Source of the DNA: Tissierella sp. P1 | GTDB lineage: Bacteria; Bacillota; Clostridia; Tissierellales; Tissierellaceae | Assembly: GCF_002266425.1 (NCBI RefSeq) | Contig: NZ_NPMN01000025.1 | Location: forward strand, 1 to 63,679 | Reading direction: 5' to 3' | DNA length: 63,679 nt | Shown here: positions 1-8,772 of the stretch, piece by piece | Numbering within the stretch: the stretch's first letter is position 1 | How the letters are laid out: every line of letters starts with the position of its first letter | The notes under the pieces: generated by a model | What the model was told of the DNA's origin: nothing | Seen by the model: the letters and a program-made list of their open reading frames with translations, nothing else | The model's database searches: none | Program-made: the position numbers and the translations under genes

Positions 1-1181
1 TGCCTGTAGCTGCTTTTATTACTAAGCGTAGGCTTTACCATGGAATTTATGAGATTCAAATCGGCAAAAAAACAATTGATATAGCTCTTTTATATGGTTT
101 TAATACCTATGCAGGATTTTTTAAAGCATTCAAGCGTGAATTTGGCTGCTCTCCTACAAAATATTTAAAATTAAATACTGCTAAAAAACCAATGGCAGTA
201 AATTTAATTAGGGAGGCAAAAATTATGCTAACACAGAGAGAAATAAAACAGATATTGTCAAATTGGAATTTAGACTCAAATCTAGAAATAGAAGATACCT
301 TTACTTTAGGTGGTACAGCTAAATCTGATAATACATGGTTAATTAATGGAAAATATATCTTCAAAACAGGAAAAAATATTGCAGGTTTAAAAACACATAT
401 CGCCATTTCAAAGGAACTAGAAAAATCTGGAGTCCTTGCAGCAACTCCTATTAAAACCATTGAGGATGAGGATTTCATTATTAGAGATGACAAATACTTT
501 TGTCTTACCAATCATATCAAGGGGAAATTTTTAACACCTGAAGAACGTTATGCAGGGAATAGAATTGAAATAGGAAAAAAATATGGTGAAGCCATTGGTA
601 ATCTACACAAAATCCTTAAAAAACAAGATAAAAATTTAGAAGTTAATGACAATAATCTCCTAAAAACTGTATTAGGCTGGGCATTGCCCCAGACAAAAAT
701 AACTATGGAACAATGGGGTTGTCCATTACCCGATAGATTCTATGAGGATTTTACTGAAAACTTTAGTAAGCTTTATAATGAACTGCCACGACATATAATT
801 CATCGTGATCCTAATCCGTCAAATATTATGTTTCATAATGATGAAGTAAGTGGCTTTATTGATTTTGAAATCAGCGAGAGAAATGTAAGAATCTTTGATC
901 CTTGTTACTGTGCAACAGGAATCTTAGCTGAAGCTACTACAATTGCTGATAGGTTTGAAAAATGGGATGAAATATTAAAGGGAATAATTACTGGATATGA
1001 TAGTATCTGTAAATTGACAGAAGCCGAAAAACTTGCAATTCCTTATGTAATCTATTCCATTCAAATGATTTTTATTGCCTGGTTAGATGGAAAAGAGGAA
1101 CTTAAGAATCTTGCAATGCAAAATAGGAAGATGCTTATCTGGATATGGGAAAATAAAGATAAGTGTTTTGAAAGCCTATAA
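1..1181 (+). CDS. AraC-type HTH fused to aminoglycoside-phosphotransferase-like kinase (5' partial)
   Basis: The frame is open from the window edge (first codon at base 3). It begins inside an AraC/XylS DNA-binding domain: the second HTH reads DIALLYGFNTYAGFFKAFKR and is followed by FGCSPTKY. Without a stop it continues into about 315 residues of an APH/choline-kinase fold, with catalytic loop HRDPNPSN and metal-binding IDFE. AraC domains normally end a protein, so this is a regulator-kinase fusion. A strong AGGGAGG lies 8 bases before an in-frame ATG at 225, so a free kinase starting MLTQREIKQ could also be made. The substrate is unknown; homologues include antibiotic and small-molecule kinases. 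The gene ends in a strong terminator. Open frame and both domains are seen; dual translation is inferred. Confidence 0.85.
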   Translation, partial: PVAAFITKRRLYHGIYEIQIGKKTIDIALLYGFNTYAGFFKAFKREFGCSPTKYLKLNTAKKPMAVNLIREAKIMLTQREIKQILSNWNLDSNLEIEDTFTLGGTAKSDNTWLINGKYIFKTGKNIAGLKTHIAISKELEKSGVLAATPIKTIEDEDFIIRDDKYFCLTNHIKGKFLTPEERYAGNRIEIGKKYGEAIGNLHKILKKQDKNLEVNDNNLLKTVLGWALPQTKITMEQWGCPLPDRFYEDFTENFSKLYNELPRHIIHRDPNPSNIMFHNDEVSGFIDFEISERNVRIFDPCYCATGILAEATTIADRFEKWDEILKGIITGYDSICKLTEAEKLAIPYVIYSIQMIFIAWLDGKEELKNLAMQNRKMLIWIWENKDKCFESL

Positions 1182-1183
1182 AA

Positions 1184-1222
1184 TATAAAGTCTGACAGAA
1201 AATTTCTGTCAGACTTTATTTA
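1184..1222. terminator. Bidirectional terminator
   Basis: AAGTCTGACAGAA and TTCTGTCAGACTT form a near-perfect stem with a tiny loop and T-rich flank. It sits between the convergent kinase and ECF genes and overlaps the stop of the latter. Confidence 0.85.
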
Positions 1223-1714
1223 ATTGGTTATTCTTGTCTTTTTTAATGCTGTATATAATACTACTGCTGTAACTGCCCCAAGCAAGCCTTGCATTAAATT
1301 ACCCGGTATAGATGCTAATGCTGCCTTCGCTCCATACATAAATATTTCTGCAAAATAATATCCAAATGCCATAAATACTCCGCCAATAACTGTGGCTATA
1401 ACCGGTGTTCTTTCCCCTAGTTTAGTCTCAAGTATTTTTCCTGCTATATAACCTTCTAACCCTTTTACTATAAAAGTAATAGGAGCATAATGAGTGTATC
1501 CCAATAATATGTCTGCTAAGGCTGATCCTAACCCTCCTACTAAGAATCCACCTTTTCTGCCTAGCATTATAGCTGCCAAAAATACCACCATATCCCCCAA
1601 ATTTAAATATCCATTTGTTCCTATGGTAGGTATATGGATTACCATAGTCATCACAGTTGTTAGAGCCATAAGCACAGCTATTCTTGTTATTGTTTTAGTA
1701 TCCATATCTTTCAT
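1220..1714 (-). CDS. ECF transporter S component (substrate unknown)
   Basis: This is a 164-residue protein with five to six hydrophobic segments and the typical S-component start (TRIAVLMALTTVMTMV), a conserved NLGD region after the first helix, and a Gly/Ala-rich small-residue pattern. S components capture a vitamin or metabolite and dock with a shared ECF energising module, which is not encoded here. I chose the ATG at 1714 because GGGAGAG lies 7 bases upstream; an upstream extension to 1795 has no ribosome site. No riboswitch is recognisable in the short leader, so the ligand cannot be named. It stands alone, divergent from the aldehyde dehydrogenase gene. Confidence 0.8.
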   Translation of the reverse strand: MKDMDTKTITRIAVLMALTTVMTMVIHIPTIGTNGYLNLGDMVVFLAAIMLGRKGGFLVGGLGSALADILLGYTHYAPITFIVKGLEGYIAGKILETKLGERTPVIATVIGGVFMAFGYYFAEIFMYGAKAALASIPGNLMQGLLGAVTAVVLYTALKKTRITN

Positions 1715-1927
1715 TTTTAATCTCTCCCTTTCACTGTACGGGTACAATATTTTTAAACTTATGTAGTGTCTGTATATATAGAATAACACTTCCACTACAC
1801 CTTTTCAATAGCTTTTTAGGGCAATTGAAATATTTATTTTCTTTATTTATTTAAGATTAAAAGTATAGACTATATCTGAAAGTTATATGATATTATATAT
1901 CTATATTAAAGGAAAAGGAATGATCCT

Positions 1928-3298
1928 ATGTTACAAAACTTATATGAATCAAAAAGAGAATACTTTGATAATAGAAACACTAGAAGCTATGAATTTAGAA
2001 TAACTGGGCTTAAAAAACTTAGAAACATAATAGAGAAAAATGAAGAAAATATAATTAATGCTCTGACATTAGATCTAGGTAAACCTATATTTGAATCCTA
2101 TACTGCTGAAATAGGTGTTGTATATCAAGAACTAAATCATGCAATAAAAAACTTAAGGTATTGGATGAAGCCTAAAAAAGTTCCTACCCCAATTTATCTA
2201 CAGCCAGCTAATAGCTTTATCTATCCAGAACCTAAAGGAGTAGTGTTGATAATCAGCCCGTGGAATTATCCATTTCAATTGGCCATATCACCTTTAATAG
2301 GTGCCATCGCCGCAGGAAACTGTGCTATTTTGAAACCATCAAATCAATCAAAGGAAACTGAAAAGATAATTTCCAAGATAATCCGTGAGGCCTTTTCTGA
2401 TAATTATATTAGTGTAGTAGAAGGACCAGGTTCTGAAGCTGTTACACCTTTAATAGAGAATTATAGATTTGATCATATATTCTTCACCGGAAGTGTAAAT
2501 GTAGGCAAGAAAATATTGGAACTATCGGCAAAACATTTAACACCTGTGACATTAGAATTAGGTGGGAAATCCCCAACCATAGTTTACAAAGACGCAGATA
2601 TAGATATTGCAGCTAAAAGAATTACTTGGGCAAAATTTTATAATGCAGGTCAAACCTGTGTAGCACCTGATTACCTTTTAGTACATGAATCTAAAAAAGA
2701 AACTTTAATTAATAGTATAAAGCTATATATCAGAACTTATTATAGTGATGATGCTAAAGAATCTGAAAATCTAGGTAGAATAATCAATGAAAAGAGATTC
2801 CATAGACTTATATCTTTATTAGAAGGATGTAATATTCTAGAAGGTGGAGTTTATAATAAAGAGAATAGATTCATTGCTCCTACATTAGTTGATGGAATAG
2901 ATATGAATCATCCAATTATGCAGGAAGAAATATTTGGTCCAATACTTCCTATATTAACATATAATCATATTTCAGAAGTTGTGGATATAGTTAGGGTAAA
3001 TCATCATCCTTTAGCTTTATATCTTTTTACAAGAGATAAATCTATTGAGGACTATATTATAGAAAATATCCAATTTGGCGGAGGATGTATTAACCATGCA
3101 ATATCACATGTTGCAAACTCTCATCTTCCATTTGGAGGAATTGGTTTCAGCGGTATGGGAAGATATCACTCAAAATATACCTTTGACACTTTTTCCCATG
3201 AAAAGAGTATATTTAAATCTAGCGGAAGACTTGACAGCAATATACTATATCCTCCCTACAATGAAAAAAATTTAAGATTGGCTAAGAAATTTCTATAG
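1928..3298 (+). CDS. NAD(P)-dependent aldehyde dehydrogenase
   Basis: A full-length (456 aa) class-3-like aldehyde dehydrogenase oxidising aldehydes to acids. Recognisable parts are the ISPWNYPF nucleotide-fold segment, FTGSVNVGKKI, the general-base region LELGGKSP and the catalytic cysteine in NAGQTCVAPDY, followed by the EEIFGPILP motif. The last 20 residues are hydrophilic rather than a membrane anchor, so the enzyme is probably cytoplasmic. AAGGAAAAGGA precedes the ATG. The gene is convergent with corA and their last codons overlap by six bases (3293-3298). The physiological aldehyde is not evident from neighbours. Confidence 0.93.
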   Translation: MLQNLYESKREYFDNRNTRSYEFRITGLKKLRNIIEKNEENIINALTLDLGKPIFESYTAEIGVVYQELNHAIKNLRYWMKPKKVPTPIYLQPANSFIYPEPKGVVLIISPWNYPFQLAISPLIGAIAAGNCAILKPSNQSKETEKIISKIIREAFSDNYISVVEGPGSEAVTPLIENYRFDHIFFTGSVNVGKKILELSAKHLTPVTLELGGKSPTIVYKDADIDIAAKRITWAKFYNAGQTCVAPDYLLVHESKKETLINSIKLYIRTYYSDDAKESENLGRIINEKRFHRLISLLEGCNILEGGVYNKENRFIAPTLVDGIDMNHPIMQEEIFGPILPILTYNHISEVVDIVRVNHHPLALYLFTRDKSIEDYIIENIQFGGGCINHAISHVANSHLPFGGIGFSGMGRYHSKYTFDTFSHEKSIFKSSGRLDSNILYPPYNEKNLRLAKKFL

Positions 3299-4348
3299 CC
3301 AATCTTTTTTTCTAAAAAATCTTAACATTAATATAATAATTATAATGCTTATTATCCAAAAGCTAAAATATCCATATTTCCAATTTAATTCTGGTAAGTA
3401 TCTAAAGTTCATACCATATACTCCTGCAAGAAATGTTAAGGGTATAAATATGGTTGAGAATATAGTAAGAACCTTCATCACTTCATTTGTTTTATTTCCT
3501 ATGCTGGAAAGATAAGTATCCAGCATACCACTGCATATATCTCTATATGTTTCTATAATATCTATCATTTGGATTACATGATCGTAAACATCTCTTAAAT
3601 AATAAATTGTTTTACCATCTATTAAATCATAATCATTTTTAGATAAGCTGCTAATTACATTTCTCATAGGCCAAAGTGAATTTCTAATATAAATCAAATC
3701 CCTCTTCAAGGTATAGATCTTTTGAAGTATCTCCTTCTTAGGATTTAATAGTAGCTCATCTTCTACAGTATCTATCTTCTCTCCTATATCCTCTACTATT
3801 AGAAAATAATTATCTACTATTGCATCAAGTAATCCATATAATAAATCATCTGCTCCGTTTTTCCTTATATTAGTACCTTCCTTTAGTCGACACAAGATAC
3901 CATCAAATAGCTCTGTTTCTAGCTCTTGAAAAGATATAAGTTTATCTTTGAATAATATAAATGATATTTGCTCTGTTTCTAATTCCTCTTCTTCATTAAA
4001 ATACATTAACTTAGTGACTAAAAATATATAATCATCATAGTCCTCCATTTTTGGATTTTGAGATGTATTTAATATATCTTCTATTACTAGTGGATGTACC
4101 TTTAGTGATTGGCATATTTTATTTACTAAATTTGTATCGTGGATTCCTATTATATCTAGCCATTTCACTTTATCATCTGTATCATTTATAAACTTACCTA
4201 AATCATTTATTTCTTTTCTTTCAAGTTCTAGGTTATTATATTTTGTATATGTAATTTTAATATTTTCTACCTTTTTCTCTCCTACATGTATTAGAGAACC
4301 TAGAGGCGTATTTACTATTTTAGCTATATTTTTACTTTCCTTAGTCAT
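3293..4348 (-). CDS. corA: CorA-family Mg2+/Co2+ channel
   Basis: 351 residues with a long acidic N-terminal cytoplasmic domain and two C-terminal membrane helices. The hallmark YGMN motif closes the first helix and is followed by FRYLPELNW. CorA forms a pentameric Mg2+ channel gated by cytoplasmic Mg2+. I start at the ATG at 4348, with GAGG 8 bases upstream; a GTG at 4357 lies inside that ribosome site and is less likely. The gene is monocistronic between a MATE gene and the convergent aldehyde dehydrogenase, and no M-box leader is recognisable in the short upstream region. Confidence 0.93.
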   Translation of the reverse strand: MTKESKNIAKIVNTPLGSLIHVGEKKVENIKITYTKYNNLELERKEINDLGKFINDTDDKVKWLDIIGIHDTNLVNKICQSLKVHPLVIEDILNTSQNPKMEDYDDYIFLVTKLMYFNEEEELETEQISFILFKDKLISFQELETELFDGILCRLKEGTNIRKNGADDLLYGLLDAIVDNYFLIVEDIGEKIDTVEDELLLNPKKEILQKIYTLKRDLIYIRNSLWPMRNVISSLSKNDYDLIDGKTIYYLRDVYDHVIQMIDIIETYRDICSGMLDTYLSSIGNKTNEVMKVLTIFSTIFIPLTFLAGVYGMNFRYLPELNWKYGYFSFWIISIIIIILMLRFFRKKDWL

Positions 4349-4415
4349 TTTACTCACCTCAGTATATTTCTATATATTATACCCTAAAAAAATCATACTT
4401 CATACCAAATATAAT

Positions 4416-4446
4416 AATGAGCCAGAGAACTAATCTCTGACTCATT
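4416..4446 (-). terminator. Terminator after MATE gene
   Basis: AATGAGCCAGAGA / TCTCTGACTCATT stem with a 5-base loop, just beyond the stop of the upstream minus-strand MATE gene. The following U-tract is only moderately rich. Confidence 0.6.
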
Positions 4447-4448
4447 GG

Positions 4449-5831
4449 TTAGTGTGAAGCAAAAGGAACCGTCCCTCTTGCATTTTCTATTTTTATATTT
4501 AACTCATGTCTCTCTTCTCTGATTAACATATATGACGCAATACTTGCTAAGATATCTGATATTGGATAAGCTAACCAAACTCCCATAGCTCCTAAATGAA
4601 ATACTTTCACTAATATAACAGATATCGGTATGGTTAAAATTAGCTGCTTAGATATTGATAAAAATATTGATGTCTTTGCCTTTCCAAGGGCTTGAAAATA
4701 AAATATAGATACATAATAAATACTAGCCATCGGAAGTGCTGCCACCACTATTCTAAATGCTTTTACTGATTCAGATATTATCTCAGGCTCCTTCACAAAT
4801 ATAGATATTAATTGTGGAGTATAAATCATAGCAATTAACCACATTATCATAGATGTAAGAAAGGCATATATGCAAGTTTTCTGCATTACTGTTTTTAATC
4901 TCTTATAATTCTTAGCCCCTACATTAAATGCGGCTATTGGCTGCATAGCTGAAGCTATTCCAAACATTGTTATAAACAGGAACATATATATCTTAGATAT
5001 AACCCCAAGTACTATGATTCCATTATCTCCTGCTGTATTAAGTAACAAATGGTTGCGTACTGCCATTAGTACTCCATCTTCTGATTCTATAATAAATGCA
5101 GATAAACCCACTAATATAATTGCTTTTATTAGCCTTTTATCAAATTCAAAACCTGATGGTATTTTAAATTCTTTCTTTACCTTTGAATAATTATAATAAG
5201 CATAGCTAAATCCAATTATCTGAGAAACCGTTGTAGCTATGGCCGCCCCTTTAACTCCCATTTTAAACTCTACAACTAAAATATAGTCAAGGATTATATT
5301 AATTATAGCTCCTATACTGGTGCTTATTATTGAAACCTTATTATTCCCTACAGATATCATTATATTAGATATAAATGTTGTTAAACTTAAAAACGTAGAT
5401 CCAAATATTATTATATCTAAATAATCCTTCGCATAAGGTAATGTCTGATGACTAGCACCAAGACCTAAAAGTATCTTCTCTGAGAATATATATATAATAG
5501 CCGTAATAGATACCATCAATAAGAAGGATAAAGAAAAACCATTTCTAACAATTTTTCTAGATTGATCCATATTATTTTGCCCGTTGGATCTAGAAAATGC
5601 TGTTGATGTTCCTACAGCTATCATTACACTCAATGCAATTATTATCCTTTGTATAGGAAATACTAGTACTAATCCTCCTATTCCATATCCACCTACAGTT
5701 CTTCCCACAAATAGCGTATCCACCATATTATATAGTTCTGATACTAAGAAAGAAATTATTATTGGAATAGAAAATCTAAGTAATAGTTTACCGATCTTTT
5801 CCTCTCCGAATAATTTATTGTTTTTACCCAT
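4449..5831 (-). CDS. MATE-family efflux transporter
   Basis: A 460-residue protein with about twelve membrane segments in two related halves. It opens LLLRFSIPIIISFLVSELYN and MVDTLFVGRTVG, the usual MATE N-terminus, and the second half repeats the pattern (MFGIASAMQPIAAFNVGA). MATE proteins export cationic drugs or metabolites using Na+ or H+ gradients. The start ATG at 5831 has GGAGG 7 bases upstream. That ribosome site lies inside the 3' arm of a 12-bp inverted repeat (see the regulatory feature), so translation may be controlled. A second, frame-broken MATE gene lies near 52 kb. Substrate unknown. Confidence 0.92.
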   Translation of the reverse strand: MGKNNKLFGEEKIGKLLLRFSIPIIISFLVSELYNMVDTLFVGRTVGGYGIGGLVLVFPIQRIIIALSVMIAVGTSTAFSRSNGQNNMDQSRKIVRNGFSLSFLLMVSITAIIYIFSEKILLGLGASHQTLPYAKDYLDIIIFGSTFLSLTTFISNIMISVGNNKVSIISTSIGAIINIILDYILVVEFKMGVKGAAIATTVSQIIGFSYAYYNYSKVKKEFKIPSGFEFDKRLIKAIILVGLSAFIIESEDGVLMAVRNHLLLNTAGDNGIIVLGVISKIYMFLFITMFGIASAMQPIAAFNVGAKNYKRLKTVMQKTCIYAFLTSMIMWLIAMIYTPQLISIFVKEPEIISESVKAFRIVVAALPMASIYYVSIFYFQALGKAKTSIFLSISKQLILTIPISVILVKVFHLGAMGVWLAYPISDILASIASYMLIREERHELNIKIENARGTVPFASH

Positions 5832-5836
5832 AATAA

Positions 5837-5881
5837 AACCTCCATTTATCTTACTTTATTATGTTAACATAAATGGAGGTT
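5837..5881 (-). promoter_or_regulatory. Hairpin that would sequester the MATE ribosome-binding site
   Basis: Arms AACCTCCATTTA and TAAATGGAGGTT are perfectly complementary over 12 bases around a 21-base loop. In the mRNA the GGAGG of the MATE gene is in the second arm and is paired. It could be a translational switch, a DNA operator, or both. Confidence 0.6.
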
Positions 5882-5973
5882 CCTTTTCATTCACTTGTTT
5901 ATCCTCTATCTTGGATTGTTTTTGGCTTTTTGAATAAACAAGATTTTCAAAAACCTTAAGATAATCCAAAATT

Positions 5974-7950
5974 TTATGAATTTAGTACATTATTTAGTAC
6001 AAAAAGCACAGTTCCATATGGTTTTATAGTAGCAACTGTATTATATACTGTAGATTTTTTTCCATAATAGAAAGATACATTGGGATGTACATATTCCTTT
6101 AGTAATTCCCAATTATCATTATCTAATCTTTCTGGTCTATTTAAACCCAGCCATTTATCATATACTGAGCCAAATCCCTTGTCTAATACATATTTAGTGA
6201 CTTGAAAATCTGATTCCATATTTAGTATGTTTAATGAGATTTTTCGCTCTTTAATCTTATCCATAGGAAGGCTATCATATATTACCTTTTCATCTATTTC
6301 TACAGGATTAAAAAGCATTATCTGATATCCATACTCTGATTTTGTAACTATATAACCTTCCCCCCTATCTATTACTCTATCTCCTAAAAGAGATAATAAC
6401 ATATAAGCATAATAGGAAGGCTTCTTTAAGTAGTTAGATGTAAATATACCATTTCCACCGAAGAAGGTATCATTGTTTAATATGGTTTCCTTAGATATTT
6501 CATCTACCATATTTAATACAACTCTATTATTCAAATGAATATAATTATATAGTACATAAGGTACCATAGAAATCGTATCCTGCATTCCACTAATTTTCTT
6601 CTTTGGGAAATATGGCTCTAAATCTTCTATCCTCATACTTAACCATTTCTCCACATCTTCATCATAGAGATTAGAAAAATGATTTATAAAATCATTAATT
6701 ATATATTCTTCAACATTTTCACTAATGATTATCGGGATAAGATTCTGATCTCTTAAAAAATCTAATATATTTTCAACTCTAGTCCAGTTAATAAATTTAT
6801 GATTCTTATCTCTATAAATATCCATATCCTCAGAGAAAAGTTTATTTACTATGCAATATTTAAATTCTATCTCTCTTTGTATTTCCTCTAGAATTCTTCT
6901 ATTTTCCTCTTCAAGAAGAAGATAAATATCCCCCAAATCTATTATATCTGGTTTCCTATATTCATCTATAGTATCCTTATTCAAATCTATATCAATCTTT
7001 ATAATTCTATTATCATAATCATACCTTTCATAATCTTCAATATAGTTAGTAAGATAAGGTATGGCTTCTCTAATATTAAAGTATTTAACCTTTGTCATCT
7101 TCTCAAGTTCTTTTTCACTTACTTTATATTTCTTCCTATACTGCATAGGTGTACAATTATAATGAAGCTTAAAATGTTTATTATAATATCTTACATGAGA
7201 GAAGCCTACTTCTTCTGATATTTCTGATATATTTCTATCTGAATCTAAAAGTAGTTTTGTAGATTCCTCTACCCTTATTTGATTTAAATACTCATTAAAT
7301 CCATGGCCTAATATATCCTTGATTTTATAAGATAAATACTGAGAGCTGAGAAACTCCTTGTCTGCTATTTCCTGCAAACTTACCTTATTCATATAGTTAT
7401 TACTTAAATATTTAACTATTCTATGATATCTCTCTAACTGTTCGTCATCCTCTTCTAAGCCTTCTCCTTCATAGAAAAGGTAGTGAAAGTTATTTAATAG
7501 ATGATACATCATATCTAATAAATATTCTTCTATCTTATCTTCATAATCATCTATTTTAGATATTGCTTCGTAAAGAAGTATCGAAATATACTTTCTTAAC
7601 TCATGATATTTTTCATCTTCTTGGGGTTTTCCCTCTGAGGAATCTGTATAAAAGAATACTTCCTTGGCATCATCATAATATCTTTCAAAAAAATTAGGGT
7701 CGATATTGAGTACAAGGACTAAATTATCTGGATCATTGGACTTTATACTATACACTTCATTGACATTGATTATCTCTATTTCTCTTTCATTTAATGTATA
7801 TATTTCATTTTCTACACCTACATCTATAGTGCCTTTCAGAACAAACAAAATTTGAATGGAATCCTGCCAATGGATTGGGTATTCCATGATATTGGCTAAA
7901 AATATATTTATAGGTAAATCCTTCATATATTCCACATGTACTTTTCTCAT
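5974..7950 (-). CDS. AraC-family regulator with N-terminal cupin and C-terminal GH39-like domain
   Basis: 658 residues in three parts. Residues about 1-120 resemble an AraC sensor cupin. Residues about 165-275 are the double-HTH domain (EIADKEFLSSQYLSYKIKD, then ISEEVGFSHVRYYNKHFK and CTPMQYRKKYK). The remaining 370 residues resemble a GH39/beta-xylosidase-type TIM barrel (IRIEDLEPYFP, FFGGNGIFTSNYLKKPSYYA). I cannot find the WNEP acid/base motif expected of an active GH39 enzyme, so the barrel may be a sugar sensor rather than a catalyst. The ATG has GAAGGGG 7 bases upstream. No sugar operon adjoins it, so its target is open. Confidence 0.85.
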   Translation of the reverse strand: MRKVHVEYMKDLPINIFLANIMEYPIHWQDSIQILFVLKGTIDVGVENEIYTLNEREIEIINVNEVYSIKSNDPDNLVLVLNIDPNFFERYYDDAKEVFFYTDSSEGKPQEDEKYHELRKYISILLYEAISKIDDYEDKIEEYLLDMMYHLLNNFHYLFYEGEGLEEDDEQLERYHRIVKYLSNNYMNKVSLQEIADKEFLSSQYLSYKIKDILGHGFNEYLNQIRVEESTKLLLDSDRNISEISEEVGFSHVRYYNKHFKLHYNCTPMQYRKKYKVSEKELEKMTKVKYFNIREAIPYLTNYIEDYERYDYDNRIIKIDIDLNKDTIDEYRKPDIIDLGDIYLLLEEENRRILEEIQREIEFKYCIVNKLFSEDMDIYRDKNHKFINWTRVENILDFLRDQNLIPIIISENVEEYIINDFINHFSNLYDEDVEKWLSMRIEDLEPYFPKKKISGMQDTISMVPYVLYNYIHLNNRVVLNMVDEISKETILNNDTFFGGNGIFTSNYLKKPSYYAYMLLSLLGDRVIDRGEGYIVTKSEYGYQIMLFNPVEIDEKVIYDSLPMDKIKERKISLNILNMESDFQVTKYVLDKGFGSVYDKWLGLNRPERLDNDNWELLKEYVHPNVSFYYGKKSTVYNTVATIKPYGTVLFVLNNVLNS

Positions 7951-7998
7951 ATTAAATCCCCTTCATTATCCCAATCTAATGTGTATTATTAGAAGAGT

Positions 7999-8412
7999 TT
8001 AATAAACACCTTTACTATTTAAATAGTTTTTATATTTCATATCTGTAACAAGAATATGATTTTCGATCCAATTAGCTATAAAAACAATTAAATCCATACC
8101 AATTTTTCTTTGTTTTACATCTACATCATCAGCTTTAATAGACTGAATCTTAGCTACAAATGCATCATGTTGTTTCTTGTGATTATCAAAATCCTTATAC
8201 CCATGAATCTTCATCAATTCTTCTTCATATGTGAAATGTTCTATAGTGTACTCTGCCAATCTATGGATTACAGTCATAATTTCATCATAGCGATCAACTC
8301 CATCTTTTGCAGAAACTAAGTTATATAATTCTGTACCCATTTTAAATAGTTCCTTATGTTGTTCATTAATCTTTTCAATGTTGACACTGAAATCGTCCTT
8401 CCATTTAAACAT
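7999..8412 (-). CDS. Bacteriohemerythrin
   Basis: 137 residues with the di-iron hemerythrin ligand pattern: H in NEQHKELF, H in YTIEHFTYEEE, H..H in FDNHKKQHDAF, and H/D in ENHILVTDMKYK. Such proteins bind O2 (or NO) at a di-iron site and serve as oxygen sensors or scavengers. The length is typical of the single-domain family. CAAGGGGG precedes the ATG. It is the last gene of a same-strand run after the PII-like/DUF1538 pair with a short gap, but co-transcription is not certain. A second hemerythrin-like domain is in the DUF438 protein at 48.3-49.5 kb, fitting an O2-sensitive anaerobe. Confidence 0.93.
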   Translation of the reverse strand: MFKWKDDFSVNIEKINEQHKELFKMGTELYNLVSAKDGVDRYDEIMTVIHRLAEYTIEHFTYEEELMKIHGYKDFDNHKKQHDAFVAKIQSIKADDVDVKQRKIGMDLIVFIANWIENHILVTDMKYKNYLNSKGVY

Positions 8413-8434
8413 AATTTATCCCCCTTGTACTTTA

Positions 8435-8761
8435 TTATTCCTCAAATTCTTCTCTATGATGTAAACCTATTAAATTAGTAACTGGTACTGTAAAAATAAT
8501 GCCTGTCCCTGGTTTCTTAAGCTGTCCTGCCTCTACCATTGCATTCATTATATTCTTATACTTATCTATTTCCGTTAGAATTAAGATTATCTCCTTAGAG
8601 GCTTCAACATGCATATTTAAAAACTTTTTTACTTCAGATTCTCCTGTTCCTCTACCATAGAAAATAGTAGCACCATTAGCTCCTGCTGATTTTGCAGCAT
8701 CTACTACTTTTTCAGCTTTACCTCTTTCAACTACGGCTATTATACATCTAATTTCAATCAC
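8435..8761 (-). CDS. PII-like signalling protein
   Basis: 108 residues with the PII ferredoxin-like fold: RCIIAVVERGKAEKVVDAA at the N-terminus, GANGATIFYGRGTG in the T-loop position, and GTGIIFTVPV near the C-terminal core. PII relatives bind nucleotides or small effectors and gate a membrane partner. The T-loop lacks the canonical uridylylation Tyr context, so it is a PII-like protein rather than GlnB/GlnK. It starts at GTG 8761 with GGAGGTGG immediately upstream and lies 11 bases after a DUF1538 membrane gene, its probable partner. Confidence 0.85.
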   Translation of the reverse strand: MIEIRCIIAVVERGKAEKVVDAAKSAGANGATIFYGRGTGESEVKKFLNMHVEASKEIILILTEIDKYKNIMNAMVEAGQLKKPGTGIIFTVPVTNLIGLHHREEFEE

Positions 8762-8772
8762 AATACCACCTC

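Noticed and set aside
1715..1927. Possible vitamin riboswitch before the ECF S component
   Set aside because: Only a weak GTAGTG/CACTAC hairpin; no THI, preQ1 or cobalamin motif.
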